DNA of 64,000 nt, from positions 14,032,428 to 14,096,427 of the forward strand of contig NC_064759.1 of the NCBI RefSeq assembly GCF_011397635.1, written 5' to 3'. The notes under the pieces are model-generated. The model was not told the DNA's origin, searched no databases, and saw only the letters and a program-made list of their open reading frames with translations. Positions 11,548 to 25,100 of the stretch are shown piece by piece (within the stretch, counting starts at the first letter, position 1; each line of letters opens with the position of its first letter). The DNA is from Epinephelus fuscoguttatus (lineage: Eukaryota > Chordata > Actinopteri > Perciformes > Serranidae). The translations under genes were made by a program, and so were the position numbers.

Positions 11548-12270
11548 CTTTAGAGAAAAACATTCAGAAACTATGGGTTAACAGCACATCTGCAATCATA
11601 TCAGAATCGTGAAATCACAATGTTAAAATAAGCTTAAATAAATAATAACAGTTAATTCATTTTGGTGATTTTCCAACACCACTGAAGGAAAGCTGACTTA
11701 AATAACTTAATTAATTATAATTATAATTATTATATTATAATAATTAATTAATTAAAAGATTATCATACAGATTAGATGTACATGTTGGCATAAAGCAAAA
11801 ATAATGCAAAATATACAATAACAAAAGAACCAGGGGTCCATCACAATAGACAACAAATATTAAAAGACATACAGACATTAAGTGTCTTGATTGTCTTTTT
11901 GTTAACTTAATTAGAAAATAGTTTCACATAGGCCTATTGCTTTACAAAAACCAAAAACAATATAGCCTGCTTTTCACCGGAAACATTTACATTTATGAAT
12001 AAAAAAGCCTACATCTTATTAAATTTGTTTGTTTTTTTTAAATATATTTGAAGGAACCATACACCACATTTTCCTCTTTTTTTATAGTTTTATTTTATTT
12101 ATTTTTTAATTTTGGTTAGGTTGGTACATGACGGTTCTACACATCAAATGAGACATTCAATCTTGACAAACAAAAATAAAAATACAATACAAACAGGGCT
12201 TTAGAGATCCATATAAGAAGGGGTACAGCCAAAAAACAATAAAAAATAAGAAATTAATTTGAATAAATAA

Positions 12271-12302
<32 letters not shown>

Positions 12303-12719
12303 TTTGAATAAATAAATAGTGATAATAATTGAAAAAAACAACAACCCCAGAATAAATTAAAAAAAAAATAAAAAATAGGCAGGGCCAGACAAAATTAAAA
12401 TCACACTTCCAGACTCCCTGGAAATGCAGAACAATTCCAAAAATTCCCCAAATTGGTCCTTGAGCATGGTTAGTCATCCTAGTCTACACCACATTTTCCT
12501 GTAATAATTTGAAGTCTTTAAAAATAAAATAAAATTAGTCACAAACTGCTTCTGAATGTTCATCACAGAAAGAGCAGCTTTTTTTTTATATTGTATTTTT
12601 TTAAGGTCACCTTCTTAACCTTAACACGATTAAGTATTTATGAGGACGCATCCAGACCTTTTAAATTATATATATAATTTACAGACCCATTTCTATATGT
12701 CATGACATACGGAATAAAA
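11548..12719. other. AT-rich intergenic region between CERS2 and ARNT
   Basis: No gene was recognised. It contains a TAATTA-rich palindromic stretch (11711-11755), a pure run of 17 C (12271-12287) followed by A-rich sequence, and many A/T homopolymers. The poly-C run is the kind of sequence where assemblies often miscount bases. Confidence 0.6.
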
Positions 12720-13126
12720 CAGGGCACGTCAGCGGGGCGGAGCCAAACATGGATTTCCCAACATTGCGCGTCACGTGTATCTGCTGCTGTGATGACCAAT
12801 AGAGACAGAGGAAAGGAAAACACTGTAGACAGACTGTGCTCCGCTCGGCTAGCCTCAAACACCATCTTGAATAGAAAGGGGGTTTAAACCGTGAGAAGGA
12901 GTAAAGCGGCCACTGGAGGAGTCAACCCGTTATTTTTGCCTGTGTTTTAAACCCTCTCGGGTCACTCTGGCGCAGTTATAGTCATGGATTTGCGCGTTTA
13001 TAGCACAAAATAAAGGCGCATACGTGAGGAGATCGGAGGCACTTGTTAACCGTTAGCCTGCTAGCTAGGGGGAGGGGCGGGGGTTTTGAGGATTTTTTTT
13101 TTCTCCGCAGCCGAAGTTGTTTGTTT
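12720..13126 (+). promoter_or_regulatory. ARNT promoter and 5' UTR
   Basis: Base composition changes sharply from AT-rich to CpG-containing. Visible elements are a GC box (GGGGCGG, 12734-12740), a palindromic E-box CACGTG (12772-12777), a CCAAT box (12796-12800) and a second GC box (GGGGCGGGG, 13074-13082). There is no obvious TATA box, as expected for a broadly expressed gene. The transcription start cannot be fixed by eye. Confidence 0.6.
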
Positions 13127-16100
13127 ATGTTATTCCAGACGGACATGTCCTCTTCTAACCCAGGTAAAGTGCAATAAAAGTCACAGCGACATTTTAAGTC
13201 ACGTAAAACCGTGCCGCTGTTGTGGTTCTGGTTGTTTTGTCATGCATAGCTAAAGCGGACACTTTCCCAAAGATAGCGTGACAGCCTCGGCTAAGTTAGC
13301 TTAGTAGCAAAGCTAATGCCACAGCAAGGCTATTTGGTTATTGCATAAGTGTCTTGCTAACATGCTAGCCAGCTAGATTAGCGACCAGCGGGCTGTGAAA
13401 ATAGCCCCGTTGTGATATTTTTTGCGTGGCTGACTGAGATAAAGTGAGAAACCAAATCTAAGTTAGCCGACAACCTAGCTGTGGTTTGCTGGCTCGGTTT
13501 GTGCGTCTCTGTTTTTAGGTACGTTAATGTGACTAACAAGATTGATATCTGGACGCTATGTGTAGCTTTTAACGTTAGCTTTGTGTCGAGGTGGTCTTAG
13601 CTCTTTACAGTCTGCAATCACGAATCAAGAATAAATGATGTGGAGATAATTTATGTTAAATACGCAAGTTGTGAAATAAAACGAATGTCAGTAATGTGCT
13701 TTAATGCTAATTTGTTCTTTATGAGTGGCGTTCAAAGCTTCAATTAGTGGCTTAGTTTCTTTTTCAGTGCTCCAGACTCAATAGGAAATCACCTGTCATC
13801 CATGCTACATTTCGTCTCTCTGTGCCTCTGTGTTATTAATAGACTTACCAGACCCAAATCTGGGTATGGGGGCAAGTGGTACCCAAGGAAGTGGTGGGGC
13901 TGTTGTACCAAAAGGGACAAACAAAAGAAGAGCTGCGTAAGTGTCTGTGTGTGTTTTAGGGGCAACTTTTGTGCTGAGTCTTGTGTAATTTGCTGACTGG
14001 TTTAGTTTTGTTTTTGACACTTGTGGTCAATGTAGCTGTGAGAATATTTAAATGAAACTTGTGTTTCTCCTTATTACAGACAAGACTTTGATGATGACGA
14101 AGGGAGCAAGTTGTTCAGGTACATTTTGTCCCACAGTTTGTTTTAGTATAAAGCTAAATGAGGTGGTGTATCATGTGTTGGTATTGTCTGTGATAACAAG
14201 TGACATTTTCTCTTTTTTCTAAGGTGTGACGATGATACAGGAGGCTCCAATGACAAAGAGCGCTTTGCCAGGTAGGATGAGTCAGAAGAATTAGATGCGT
14301 GTGTGGAGGGGGTGTAGAGAAGCCCCCATGCTGCTTCCCTCTCCTTTCCAAGTTTTTTTGTCTTCAAGTTCACGCCTCTTTTTATTTTAGTAGTGATTTT
14401 TGGGCCTGTGTTTTAGTAGGTTGGTTTCATTTCCAGGTTTTTGGAAGAAGATCAGAGTTTTGGAGATAAGGAAAAACAAGCCAGGTATGGCCTATGCCAC
14501 TCTGGGAGGCTTCCTCTCCTGCTTGTTTGCATATCAATATTGAATGCTGATCAAAAACTGTTCTGTCCTGCTGGGACCCCAGCACATTGTCATTATGATA
14601 GCACAAAATTACCGGTATATGCCGCCGCTCTATGCATCTGTTTTGGTGCCTGTCAGAATGTTATGCTTCTCTGCCCAAAGCAGCTGGTTGTCTCTCTCAA
14701 CCCCACCACTGATATGTGTCACTAACTGCTACGCTGAGTGTGACCCAGGGACTTTATTCACTTTGGTAATCTCTTCCTCTTGAGCAACTGTCCTCTCTGT
14801 CTCTCTTCTCTCCCCCCTCTCAGGACCTCTGAGGGGTCTTTCTCTTCTTGCACTTGCTGTCCGTTGTCACACCGACTGGGCTTGAAAGACCAGACTCTCT
14901 TGCTTTCTCACTATCATTTTTATCGATCATTGATTTATAGTTTTGTGCGCCCATTATTTTTCTCACCTTCTCTCATTCCCACCGTTTCTTCCCAGTTGGC
15001 GCACTTGCATTGCAGCATTAACTCTAAACTCTACTCCATGTCTTCCACCTGCCTGTCTGTTTCCCCCACCTCAATCCCTCCTATCCTCTCTACCTCTGCC
15101 TCCCTCCCTCGTCTCCTCGCTTCAGGGAGAACCATAGTGAGATTGAGAGGCGGAGACGGAACAAGATGACCGCTTACATCACAGAATTGTCAGACATGGT
15201 GCCCACCTGCAGTGCACTAGCACGGAAACCAGACAAACTCACCATCCTGCGAATGGCTGTGTCTCATATGAAGTCTCTGAGAGGAAGCGGCAATACCAAC
15301 TCAGATGGGTCGTACAAACCTTCCTTTCTCACTGACCAGGTATGAGCAACTGAGAGACAAAGAAATGTAGAAACATAACATTTTTCCCTGAAATCAACGT
15401 AGACTGGATTCACAGTGGGGAAATGTTGCTGAAGGCGTTTTCAGAGTAAGCGACAATTTCAGACAAAGCTGCACTACTTGTGTCAGAGTCAAAAAATATT
15501 ACAAACAGGTCTCACAGTCACAATGTAGTTGACACGAAACCTCTCTGAGCTCAATGGAAAAAGAGTGAAGGAGGAGTGAAAGTAGCACCTTTAAAGCCTG
15601 CAAGTCAGTTTTCTCACATAGAAAAAGGCTGAAGGGTAGCAGCTATTTTAACTGACTATCTTTGATGTTGCTTGTGAAATCTAAATGTGTAATGTCAGAA
15701 AAGGGTTTTGTTTTAATATATTTCACCAGCCTTTCCCTCCAGGCCATTGGTCGACCTGTACGTTGTTCAAAATTAAACTTAATGACTGTAAATGGGCCTC
15801 GTGTGCTTTACACTTTCTTGGTGAAGCTCTTAGCTGAGAGGTGAAAAGAAGTAACTGGTGTCACTATCAAGGCCTGTCGTGATAACTGCTTTTTTGACGG
15901 TGTATTGTTCCAGAAATAATCTTGATAAACGATATTATTGTCATTTTGAGACCAATTTATGGCACTGATATACACACTTTCACAGAGCAATAAACTTTTA
16001 ATTCTGAAGAATATTCAGACATTTGAATATGAAAAATATGTTTAACATGTTTTTTAATTCACACTTTTTAATATATACATTAGATGTACGTATAAAATAA

Positions 16101-19100
16101 TAGCACTTTTATAGGAGTTTGAGACTTAATACGAATTTGGCCAGCAGAAACAAAACCAGGTGATGCCTCTGATGACTAGCTAAGGGAAGCACTGGGAACA
16201 CCAAGGTTACCTCCATAATCTAAGACATCCATAACCTGAGAGCCAGGCGGTTTGCTGGTGGATTTACCGAGTGGAGGATGAAGTTGTTGGAGGGTAAAAC
16301 TACAAATGACAAACTTTTTCGCTCACTGCATGGAGTTGACAAGCTAAAGTCTATTGGGTTGCACCTGTTCCACTCCAAAAACACAGCTGCAGGCTACCTG
16401 TAAGCTACGCTGTGTTGTCTGTAAAGCGTTGTTTTATTTTTCTTCGGTCTGGTGCAAGTAGGTGTGGGTGGAGAAAAGAAAGGAGATTCGCTGCTGTTTA
16501 TTCTGGCATCATGCTGGCTAAAATATTGGTTAAAAAAACCTCACAGGTATAGCATAACACAACAGGCAATATAGAGGTCAGCAAAAAGATTGAGGTCATG
16601 TCCATACATCCTGCTATAAGTCAAAAACGTATTTATCATGACAGGCCTAATCATGGAGGTAGCACATGTCTGTAAACACCCTCCCTGGGTCAACAGTGTA
16701 GACAGCGATGGTACGGACCATGGTGCATTGAGATTTATGTGTTGTAAATTAAGGAGGGCGTTAATCACAAATAGTCTTTGCTGCTATCTGTCTGTAGGAA
16801 CTGAAGCACCTCATCTTGGAGGCAGCTGACGGCTTCCTGTTCGTGGTGTCATGTGAGACTGGCCGCATTGTTTACGTCTCAGACTCCCTGACACCCGTCC
16901 TTAACCAGGCCCAGTCTGAATGGCTCGGCTCCTCTCTTTATGATCAGCTTCACCCAGATGACACAGAAAAGCTCAGAGAGCAGCTCTCTACCGCCGAGAA
17001 TAACAACACAGGTACAAAGCACACACAGACACTGAATAAACAGACAGTAGTAGAGTTGTTAATCCCACTTTGTCAATGTAACAAATGTTGACATTTGTTC
17101 GCTTCATTATACCCATGATTGAGATGATTGTGTCTCTTGTGTGTTTAAAGGGAGGATGTTGGACTTGAAGACGGGGACAGTAAAGAAGGAAGGCCAGCAG
17201 TCGTCAGCCAGAATGAGTATGGGAGCCCGACGATCATTCATCTGCAGAATGAGGTGTGACTCATACTACAGATAATTATCTACTTCACTGTTTATATTCA
17301 TATGTGTGCCCAGACATATAAATCATCCATGTGGTGACTTGTGTATATTTACAGGTGTGGCTCTTGTCCTGTGGAACCGTTGTCCATGAACAGACTGAAC
17401 TTTCTGAGGAATAGAAACAGGTGACGACAACCAAACTTTTTTTCTTTTTGTTTTTTTGAACTAAGTTGGGGTTACTTTGCAGGGGATAAGCGTACCTGGA
17501 GTAGCCTGGTAGCAATAACATGCATTGAAGCAGAGTCTTATTACTGGCATAGTAAAATGACTGCTTGATTTTAAGTATATTTTACAATTTCTTCCTTCAC
17601 CTCAGGAATGGTTTGGGTGCAGCCAAGGAAGGGGATCCCCAGTATGTAGTGGTCCACTGTACAGGATACATCAAGTCCTGGCCTCCTTCAGGTAAACCTA
17701 CTCAATTTAAAAGGGTTGGCCCCAAGAGTCAAGAACTGTATTGTCATTATGGAAGCATAACAACTGCATCATCCCAAAATGGTGCAGACTAGTCAAAATT
17801 TGCACATACTTACAAATAGAATAAGGCTATATAAAGTTATCTGTTCAATTAAACAATATTAAAAAAAAAAAAAACATTTTCAGGACTTATTCTTTGTGGC
17901 CCATGTTTACACATTTTTTACGTATGTGTTTTTTTAGGAATGTCATTAGCAGACGATGATACAGACAACACTCAGGGGAGTCGCTACTGTCTGGTTGCAA
18001 TTGGGAGATTACAGGTATGATGGATGCCTCGTGTAGAGATATGCACATGTCTTTTGTACTTATTTTGTAGTATTGTATGTATTTGACACAATGAAATTAA
18101 AGTTGTGAAATTGTGGAAATGGAACCTTTGGTATGGATTTTTACATCTTAACTGCAAAATTGTATTTATCTCCAACAAAGTGCAGCATTATTTGACCCTT
18201 ATATAATCAATTCATGCTTAAAATCACCTTCACTGGTGGTGAAAGAAACATGTTATTTTGAAAATGCATATCTACCATGAGGCAGTGTTTTTATGGTCAC
18301 AGTCTATGGTCTTATCTGGAGTGGATTGTGGCTGATGTTTGCACTGTTTGAGTGTGTTGTGAAATTTTTTTTTTTTTTTTGCCTGTTAGCAGTTGATGTT
18401 AAAAACATCAATAATATTCTTGACTTTTGAGTAAGCACTCAGTTGATAGATGACCAGATGAAACTAAAAATGCGTGATTCATGCACAATGTCGTTATGAC
18501 CCTGTTAAACATTATGGTGACAGCTCTAGCATCCTTTAGAGTGTAATGCTTGTCTTTAGGTGACTTGTTGTCCAGGGGATGCAGACATCAACAGTATCAG
18601 TGTTCCAGTGGAGTTCATCTCGCGCCATAACTGCCAGGGCATGTTCACCTTTGTAGATCACCGCTGCATGGCCGCTGTTGGCTACCAGCCCCAGGTAAGT
18701 CTCTGAGCTGGTGGAAATGTCGGGGACAGACATCTTCGAACAGCCTTTGTGCCAGAAGTTGGTATTGGTCTGTCCTGCCGTAGCTAATGCTGGTTCTTTT
18801 ATCTGCTGTGTGTTGCAGGAGTTATTGGGGAAGAATATTCTCGAGCTCGCCCACCCTGAAGACCAGGGCTTACTGAGAGACAGCTTCCAACAGGTAGGAC
18901 TGTCTGAATATGTGCGGCTTTTTGACGACTCAGTAACTGATACTGACTCAGTAACTGCACATAGCAACCTTTTAGTCGGAATAAATCAGGGCCTTAGCTG
19001 ACGATTATTTTTATTATCTATTAATTCCAGTTATTTTGTCAATTAGTTGGTCATTGGTATTGCCAATAAAATGTCAAGATCAAGATTAACTCAACTCATC

Positions 19101-22100
19101 AAATCATCATAATCCAGTGCCAGTTCTGACTTTATCTGCCATTATTTAAACGCTTTATAGACATTGGTATGAGTGAAGTTTCAAATCTGTTAAATCTGCA
19201 ACGAGGCACTCTAAATATCCTTCCAGAGGGCAGCAGCTCGTATTCTGTATGCAGAACATGAGATGAGTCATTAATGATCTTATTGGCTTGACGTAGAGAA
19301 GCCTGTTCGAAAATAGTCTGCATGGGAATGTGCTCTTTGACACCAATTATTTTCCATGCAGTATGGATCAGTCGGAGCAGTTTGGTTTGTAACTTCGTTA
19401 CTGAACCAAGCTGAGATACTGTACCTGATTAGGCTCTCTAAGACTGCCTGATAAAAAATTAACATAAAACTTTGATCAAGACCTTGAACTGTCAGACGAA
19501 GTAAGAAAAGCAGCTGTTGTTGTAATCTGCTACAGAGACTGATTGTCTGAAAAAATGCACTGTGTAATTTCCCAGAGCCCAAGTTGACGTGTTCGAATGG
19601 TATGTTTTGTTCCACTAACAATCCAAAAATCCAAAGCCATTGAGTTTATCGTGGAAGACAGAGAAAAGGATCGAATGCTCACATTTAAGAAGCATGAAAA
19701 TAGTTGACAGTTAATTTTCTGTCTGTCAGCTGATTGATTAATCGACTAATTGTTGCAGCTCTAGAATAAATCAATTCAAAGTCAGACTAAAACTGACCCT
19801 AAGTAGCCCCTGTATGTCTAAATCAGCTACTTGCTTGTTGACTATTGGTAAAATTCAGTCACAATCATACCATAAGGAGAACTTTCTCTCTAACGCTACT
19901 GAGCCGGACTGTTTTCAACTGTAAAGATGTCGTGTAACCTGATATCTCCCCATAACTCTGTTTCTTGTGTGCATGTAAACCTCCGGCTCACTGATTGTGG
20001 AAAGTACCACATTCTGACTGTTTATCGTGCTGGACTTGTGTCCACAGGTGGTGAAGCTGAAAGGCCAGGTCCTGTCAGTGATGTTTCGGTTTCGCTCCAA
20101 ATCGCGAGAATGGATCTGGATGAGAACCAGCTCCTTCACCTTCCAGAATCCATTTTCGGAGGAGATTGAGTACATCATCTGTACCAACGTCAACGTCAAG
20201 TGAGTCACACACTGATTTTTACCAACACTGACGATTATGTAATGTGATTACACAATCAAATACAGTGCATAATGAAACCATTGACGTCTTGAAATGTGAC
20301 CGTTGTGAAAGATCCCTCTGTGTGAATGCTTACATATCACCCTTAAAGGGGAACTCCTGTGTTTTTTCAATTTGGACAATACTTTTAATCTTTTTGTGTC
20401 TAAGTGACTCACAAGAGCAACAGTTTTTGATGTTGGTTCAGTATTGAGAGATTTGGCAGCTGGCAGCAACGAAAGTAGCCCCACCAAGTGACGTCCACTA
20501 TCACTGCTTGTTGTGACACCGACAGGCTCAGATTGTGTTGATGAGTGTCTTACAACATTACCAAAAGGACTCCATAGATGCACCTTTCACTTGTTTTGAC
20601 CTGTTTTGTGCCCAAGTTTCGCTAAAGGAGAAGTCTCATTCTGAAATCTGATGATGAGAAGTTGTTGCAGGAAGAAAACGGTGGAAACATGAATGAAAGT
20701 TGGAGAGAGTAGTGCTTTTAATTGTTTGTTGTATTGGAGTACAAAAGGTGCATCGTAAGCCCAGGCTACACTGCCTATGTGAGCAGCACATGATGGCTAC
20801 CTCACTGAACTGCTGCGGCTTGTGTGCATGCGCTGTTCACATAGACAGTGTTGCTGCAGAGCTGCCTGACAAAAGACAGACAAAAGCTGGTTCTTCACAA
20901 ATTTTGCATTGTCGACAACACAGTCCTGCAAATATACAGTACAGGCCAAAAGTTTGGACACACCCTCTCATTCAATGCGTTTTCTTTATTTTCATGACTA
21001 TTTACATTGTAGATTCTCACTGAAGGCATCAAAACTATGAATGAACACGTGGAGTTATGTACTTAACAAAAAAAGGTGAAATAACTGAAAACATGTTTTA
21101 TATTCTAGTTTCTTCAAAATAGCCACCCTTTGCTCTGATTACTGCTTTGCACACTCTTGGCATTCTCTCCATGAGCTTCAAGAGGTAGTCACCTGAAATG
21201 GTTTCCACTTCACAGGTGTGCCTTATCAGGGTTAATTAGTGGAATTTCTTGCTTTATCAATGGGGTTGGGACCATCAGTTGTGTTGTGCAGAAGTCAGGT
21301 TAATACACAGCCGACAGCCCTATTGGACAACTGTTAAAATTCATATTATGGCAAGAACCAATCAGCTAACTAAAGAAAAACGAGTGGCCATCATTACTTT
21401 AAGAAATGAAGGTCAGTCAGTCCGGAAAATTGCAAAAACTTTAAATGTGTCCCCAAGTGGAGTCGCAAAAACCATCAAGCGCAACAACGAAACTGGCACA
21501 CATGAGGACCGACCCAGGAAAGGAAGACCAAGAGTCACCTCTGCTTCTGAGGATAAGTTCATCCGAGTCACCAGCCTCAGAAATGGCAAGTTAACAGCAG
21601 CTCAGATCAGAGACCAGATGAATGCCACACAGAGTTCTAGCAGCAGCAGACCCATCTCTAGAACAACTGTTAAGAGGAGACTGCACGAATCAGGCCTTCA
21701 TGGTCAAATAGCTGCTAGGAAACCACTGCTAAGGAGAGGCAACAAGCAGAAGAGATTTGTTTGGGCCAAGAAACACAAGGAATGGACATTAGACCAGTGG
21801 AAATCTGTGCTTTGGTCTGATGAGTCCAAATTTGAGATCTTTGGTTCCAACCGCCGTGTCTTTGTGAGACGCAGAAAAGGTGAACGGATGGATTCCACAT
21901 GCCTCGTTCCCACTGTGAATCAAGGACGAGGAGGTGTGATGGTGTGGGGGTGTTTTGCTGGTGACACTGTTGGGGATTTATTCAAAATTGAAGGCACACT
22001 GAACCAGCATGGCTACCACAGCATCCTGCAGCGACATGCCATCCCATCCGGTTTGCGTTTAGTTCGACGATCATTTATTTTTCAACAGGACAATGACCCC

Positions 22101-25100
22101 AAACACACCTCCAGGCTGTGTAAGGGCTATTTGACCAAGAAGGAGAGTGATGGAGTGCTGCGGCAGATGACCTGGCCTCCACAGTCACCGGACCTGAACC
22201 CTATCGAGATGGTTTGGGGTGAGCTGGACCGCAGAGTGAAGGCAAAGGGGCCAACAAGTGCTAAACACCTCTGGGAACTCCTTCAAGACTGTTGGAAAAC
22301 CATTTCAGGTGACTACCTCTTGAAGCTCATGGAGAGAATGCCAAGAGTGTGCAAAGCAGTAATCAGAGCAAAGGGTGGCTATTTTGAAGAAACTAGAATA
22401 TAAAACATGTTTTCAGTTATTTCACCTTTTTTTGTTAAGTACATAACTCCACATGTGTTCATTCATAGTTTTGATGCCTTCAGTGAGAATCTACAATGTA
22501 AATAGTCATGAAAATAAAGAAAACGCATTGAATGAGAAGGTGTGTCCAAACTTTTGGCCTGTACTGTATGTCACACTAAAAGGCCTTGTGTTAACAAAGG
22601 AAGGCTGTTTTACCACTGAAATGTTGTCAGAGAGCTTTTATTTTTAAATGGAAACATGGAGTTTTGAGGTAAAAATAAGTACAGACACTGAAACTTTAAT
22701 GATAGGTGGTATGATGTCAGTACGATTACTAATAGACCATTTTCACTGACTAATTTTGCTCAAAAAAGTAACTGCCAGCTGCGCTCACTCTCTCACAATA
22801 CTGGGCCAATGTCAAAATTTGTTGTTTTCACAAGTTACTTAAACACAAATATGTAAAAATAAGGTCCAGGTTAAAAAATACTGAAGGTCCCCTTTGATCC
22901 TCTTACACCACCCTTTGCAATAAACCACACACTGATCACTCTCTCCCTACACCTCTCCTCGGCACCCATCTCTGATTGTGGGGCAGTAGAAATTCGACCC
23001 AGGACCCCCTCACTCCCATCTCTTCCCCCGGGGGTTCGCTGCCCCCCTCCCTGGGTCAGGGCAGCCCAAACTGCCCTCCTGTAATGCTCAGCCCTGGGCA
23101 GGTGGCCACCAGGTGAGACCAGGCCTGGCCTGACTATCCTTCCCCCTGCATGGGAGAACATGGGCTACTTCTTCATGGGAGACTACTGCTGTTTCTAGCA
23201 AACTACAGTCCTTCTGTTTTTGTGTTATTTTCCACTCTGGGTGAATTTTCTCTCCGTTGTATTTGTCTCTAGCATCAGAAAGACAGTGGTGTTGTTTAAT
23301 AAGAGGCATGTCTAATAATAGTTCTTATAGTTGGTAGTGAATATGGACTTTTAACACTGGTGGTGTAGCATATGAGCGGTATGTATTTGTATAACAGACC
23401 TTTTGTATCACTGTCTTTCTCTTCTCTCCTCATTTCTCTTTTATGTTGCCATGGTGACTGGTGGCGGGTTGAGTGCTATTTTGTCAGCAGGTGTATGGGC
23501 TTTCTCACTCAACAGTGGAAGGGCATAGAAATGGAAATGAGGCTATTTTAGACTGACTCTCTCCTTGTCTCTGTTTCCCTTCTCAGGCAGTTACAGCAGC
23601 AGCAGCAGGCCGAGCTCGAGGGAGGCGGAGCCAGAGACAGCCTATATGAGGCAGGACCTATCACCCTCTCACAGGTTAGGACACATACGTGTGGGCACCC
23701 ATGAATGTACACATCAAGTTTGATTGAAGCATAGATTGCACTCGGTTTCTCTTGGGCCCCTTTTCATTCGCCGTATTGACTGATTAGCCCTTTTTATGAA
23801 AACAGTGGCAGGAAGTTGATTGTTTGCTCAACAGGAAAACAGAACCGGATGCTAGGAGAGATCCATTATCACAACGGACTGCCTGCTGTTAGTGCTTGCT
23901 AAAAGTGGAACACTTTCTCTGTAGTCCTTGGTTAACCCTTAGAGACCCACCATAGACCCATTTTATAAGTGCAGGGTGTATGGAGTGCTCCAGGGATGAT
24001 GTTTGTCTGTGGGCTGACATGGAAGTTAGCGTCAACCTGAATCCCTTGTCAAATAGGCAATGGGATCTTTCCACTGGTTTTGAATTTTTGCAGAAAATAA
24101 GCCCTGTGGCAAACACAAGTAAATGATACTTACACAGTTTGTTCAGCCAGATAATCCTCACAAACAAACACCACTTGAATGATTTTTGATGAGTTAATGC
24201 CATTGTCAAAAGTAAAAAGCTAACATTTGGCTATACATGAACTACACCACAGTAGCATGACTTAACATCCCTACCACATCAAGGCTATAAAGCCGTGTGC
24301 GACTTGATGACGTTCTGTAGTCTTATTTAGCCACTTGTTAGCAACTGTCACAAAAATCTCTAAAATTATCAAGTGGGGTATTTATTGAGCAATACATCCT
24401 CTGAATGCCAAGGTCTCTACTTTGTGGATGTAAAGTTTCATGAGGTTGTGATAATCCTAGAAGTCATAATGGATCATTTTATACAGTGAAGTCAAGTTTA
24501 AAAATTGTCGGGGCATCGGTGGCTTAGTGGATAGAGCAGGCGCCCCATGTACAAGGCTGTTGCCGCAGGGGCCCGGGTCCGACTCCGGCCTGTGGCCTTT
24601 TCCTGAATGTTACTCCCCCTCTCTCGCCCCCCTTCACACTTGTCTGTCCTGTCAATTAAAGGCCAAAATGCCCCAAAAAATATCTTAAAAATAAAAAGTT
24701 TAAAAATTGTCTCAGCTTTTCAATCACTGAATTTATGCACTTCCATGCAGCTGTTTTGGGACCACAGCACGCAGAAACATTCAAATACAATATGTGAAAA
24801 TAACACATTTGTACTGCATGCAAAAATCTGCATGCGTTTTGCTCAGATCTTATGGGACTAGCATAAGTACCCAGAGGTACCCAAGAACCTATTTTTATTC
24901 AGATGAGAGAGGTCAAGTGGGCGTTGTGAAAATGGCCACGCCAGTTTTTCCCTCGCCAAAATTTAGCCTAACTTTGGAGTGTTCTTTAGCCCCCTTCATG
25001 GCAACCTAGCATGACATGGTTGCTACCAAAATGAGCACTTCACAACCTCTTAAAGACCGTAATTAAAGCTGAGATCACCAGGGGTTCTGCTGGCCTCTAA

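Noticed and set aside
12157-12477. A 106-codon minus-strand ORF over the poly-C run
   Set aside because: It depends on a homopolymer that codes for poly-Gly and on A/T-rich low-complexity sequence.
14780-15169. A 129-codon ORF rich in Ser and Pro before the ARNT bHLH exon
   Set aside because: It is in a pyrimidine-rich intron and reads the bHLH exon in the wrong frame.
24510-24600. A functional tRNA gene
   Set aside because: A and B boxes are present, but the acceptor stem does not close and the sequence is bounded by SINE-type target duplications.
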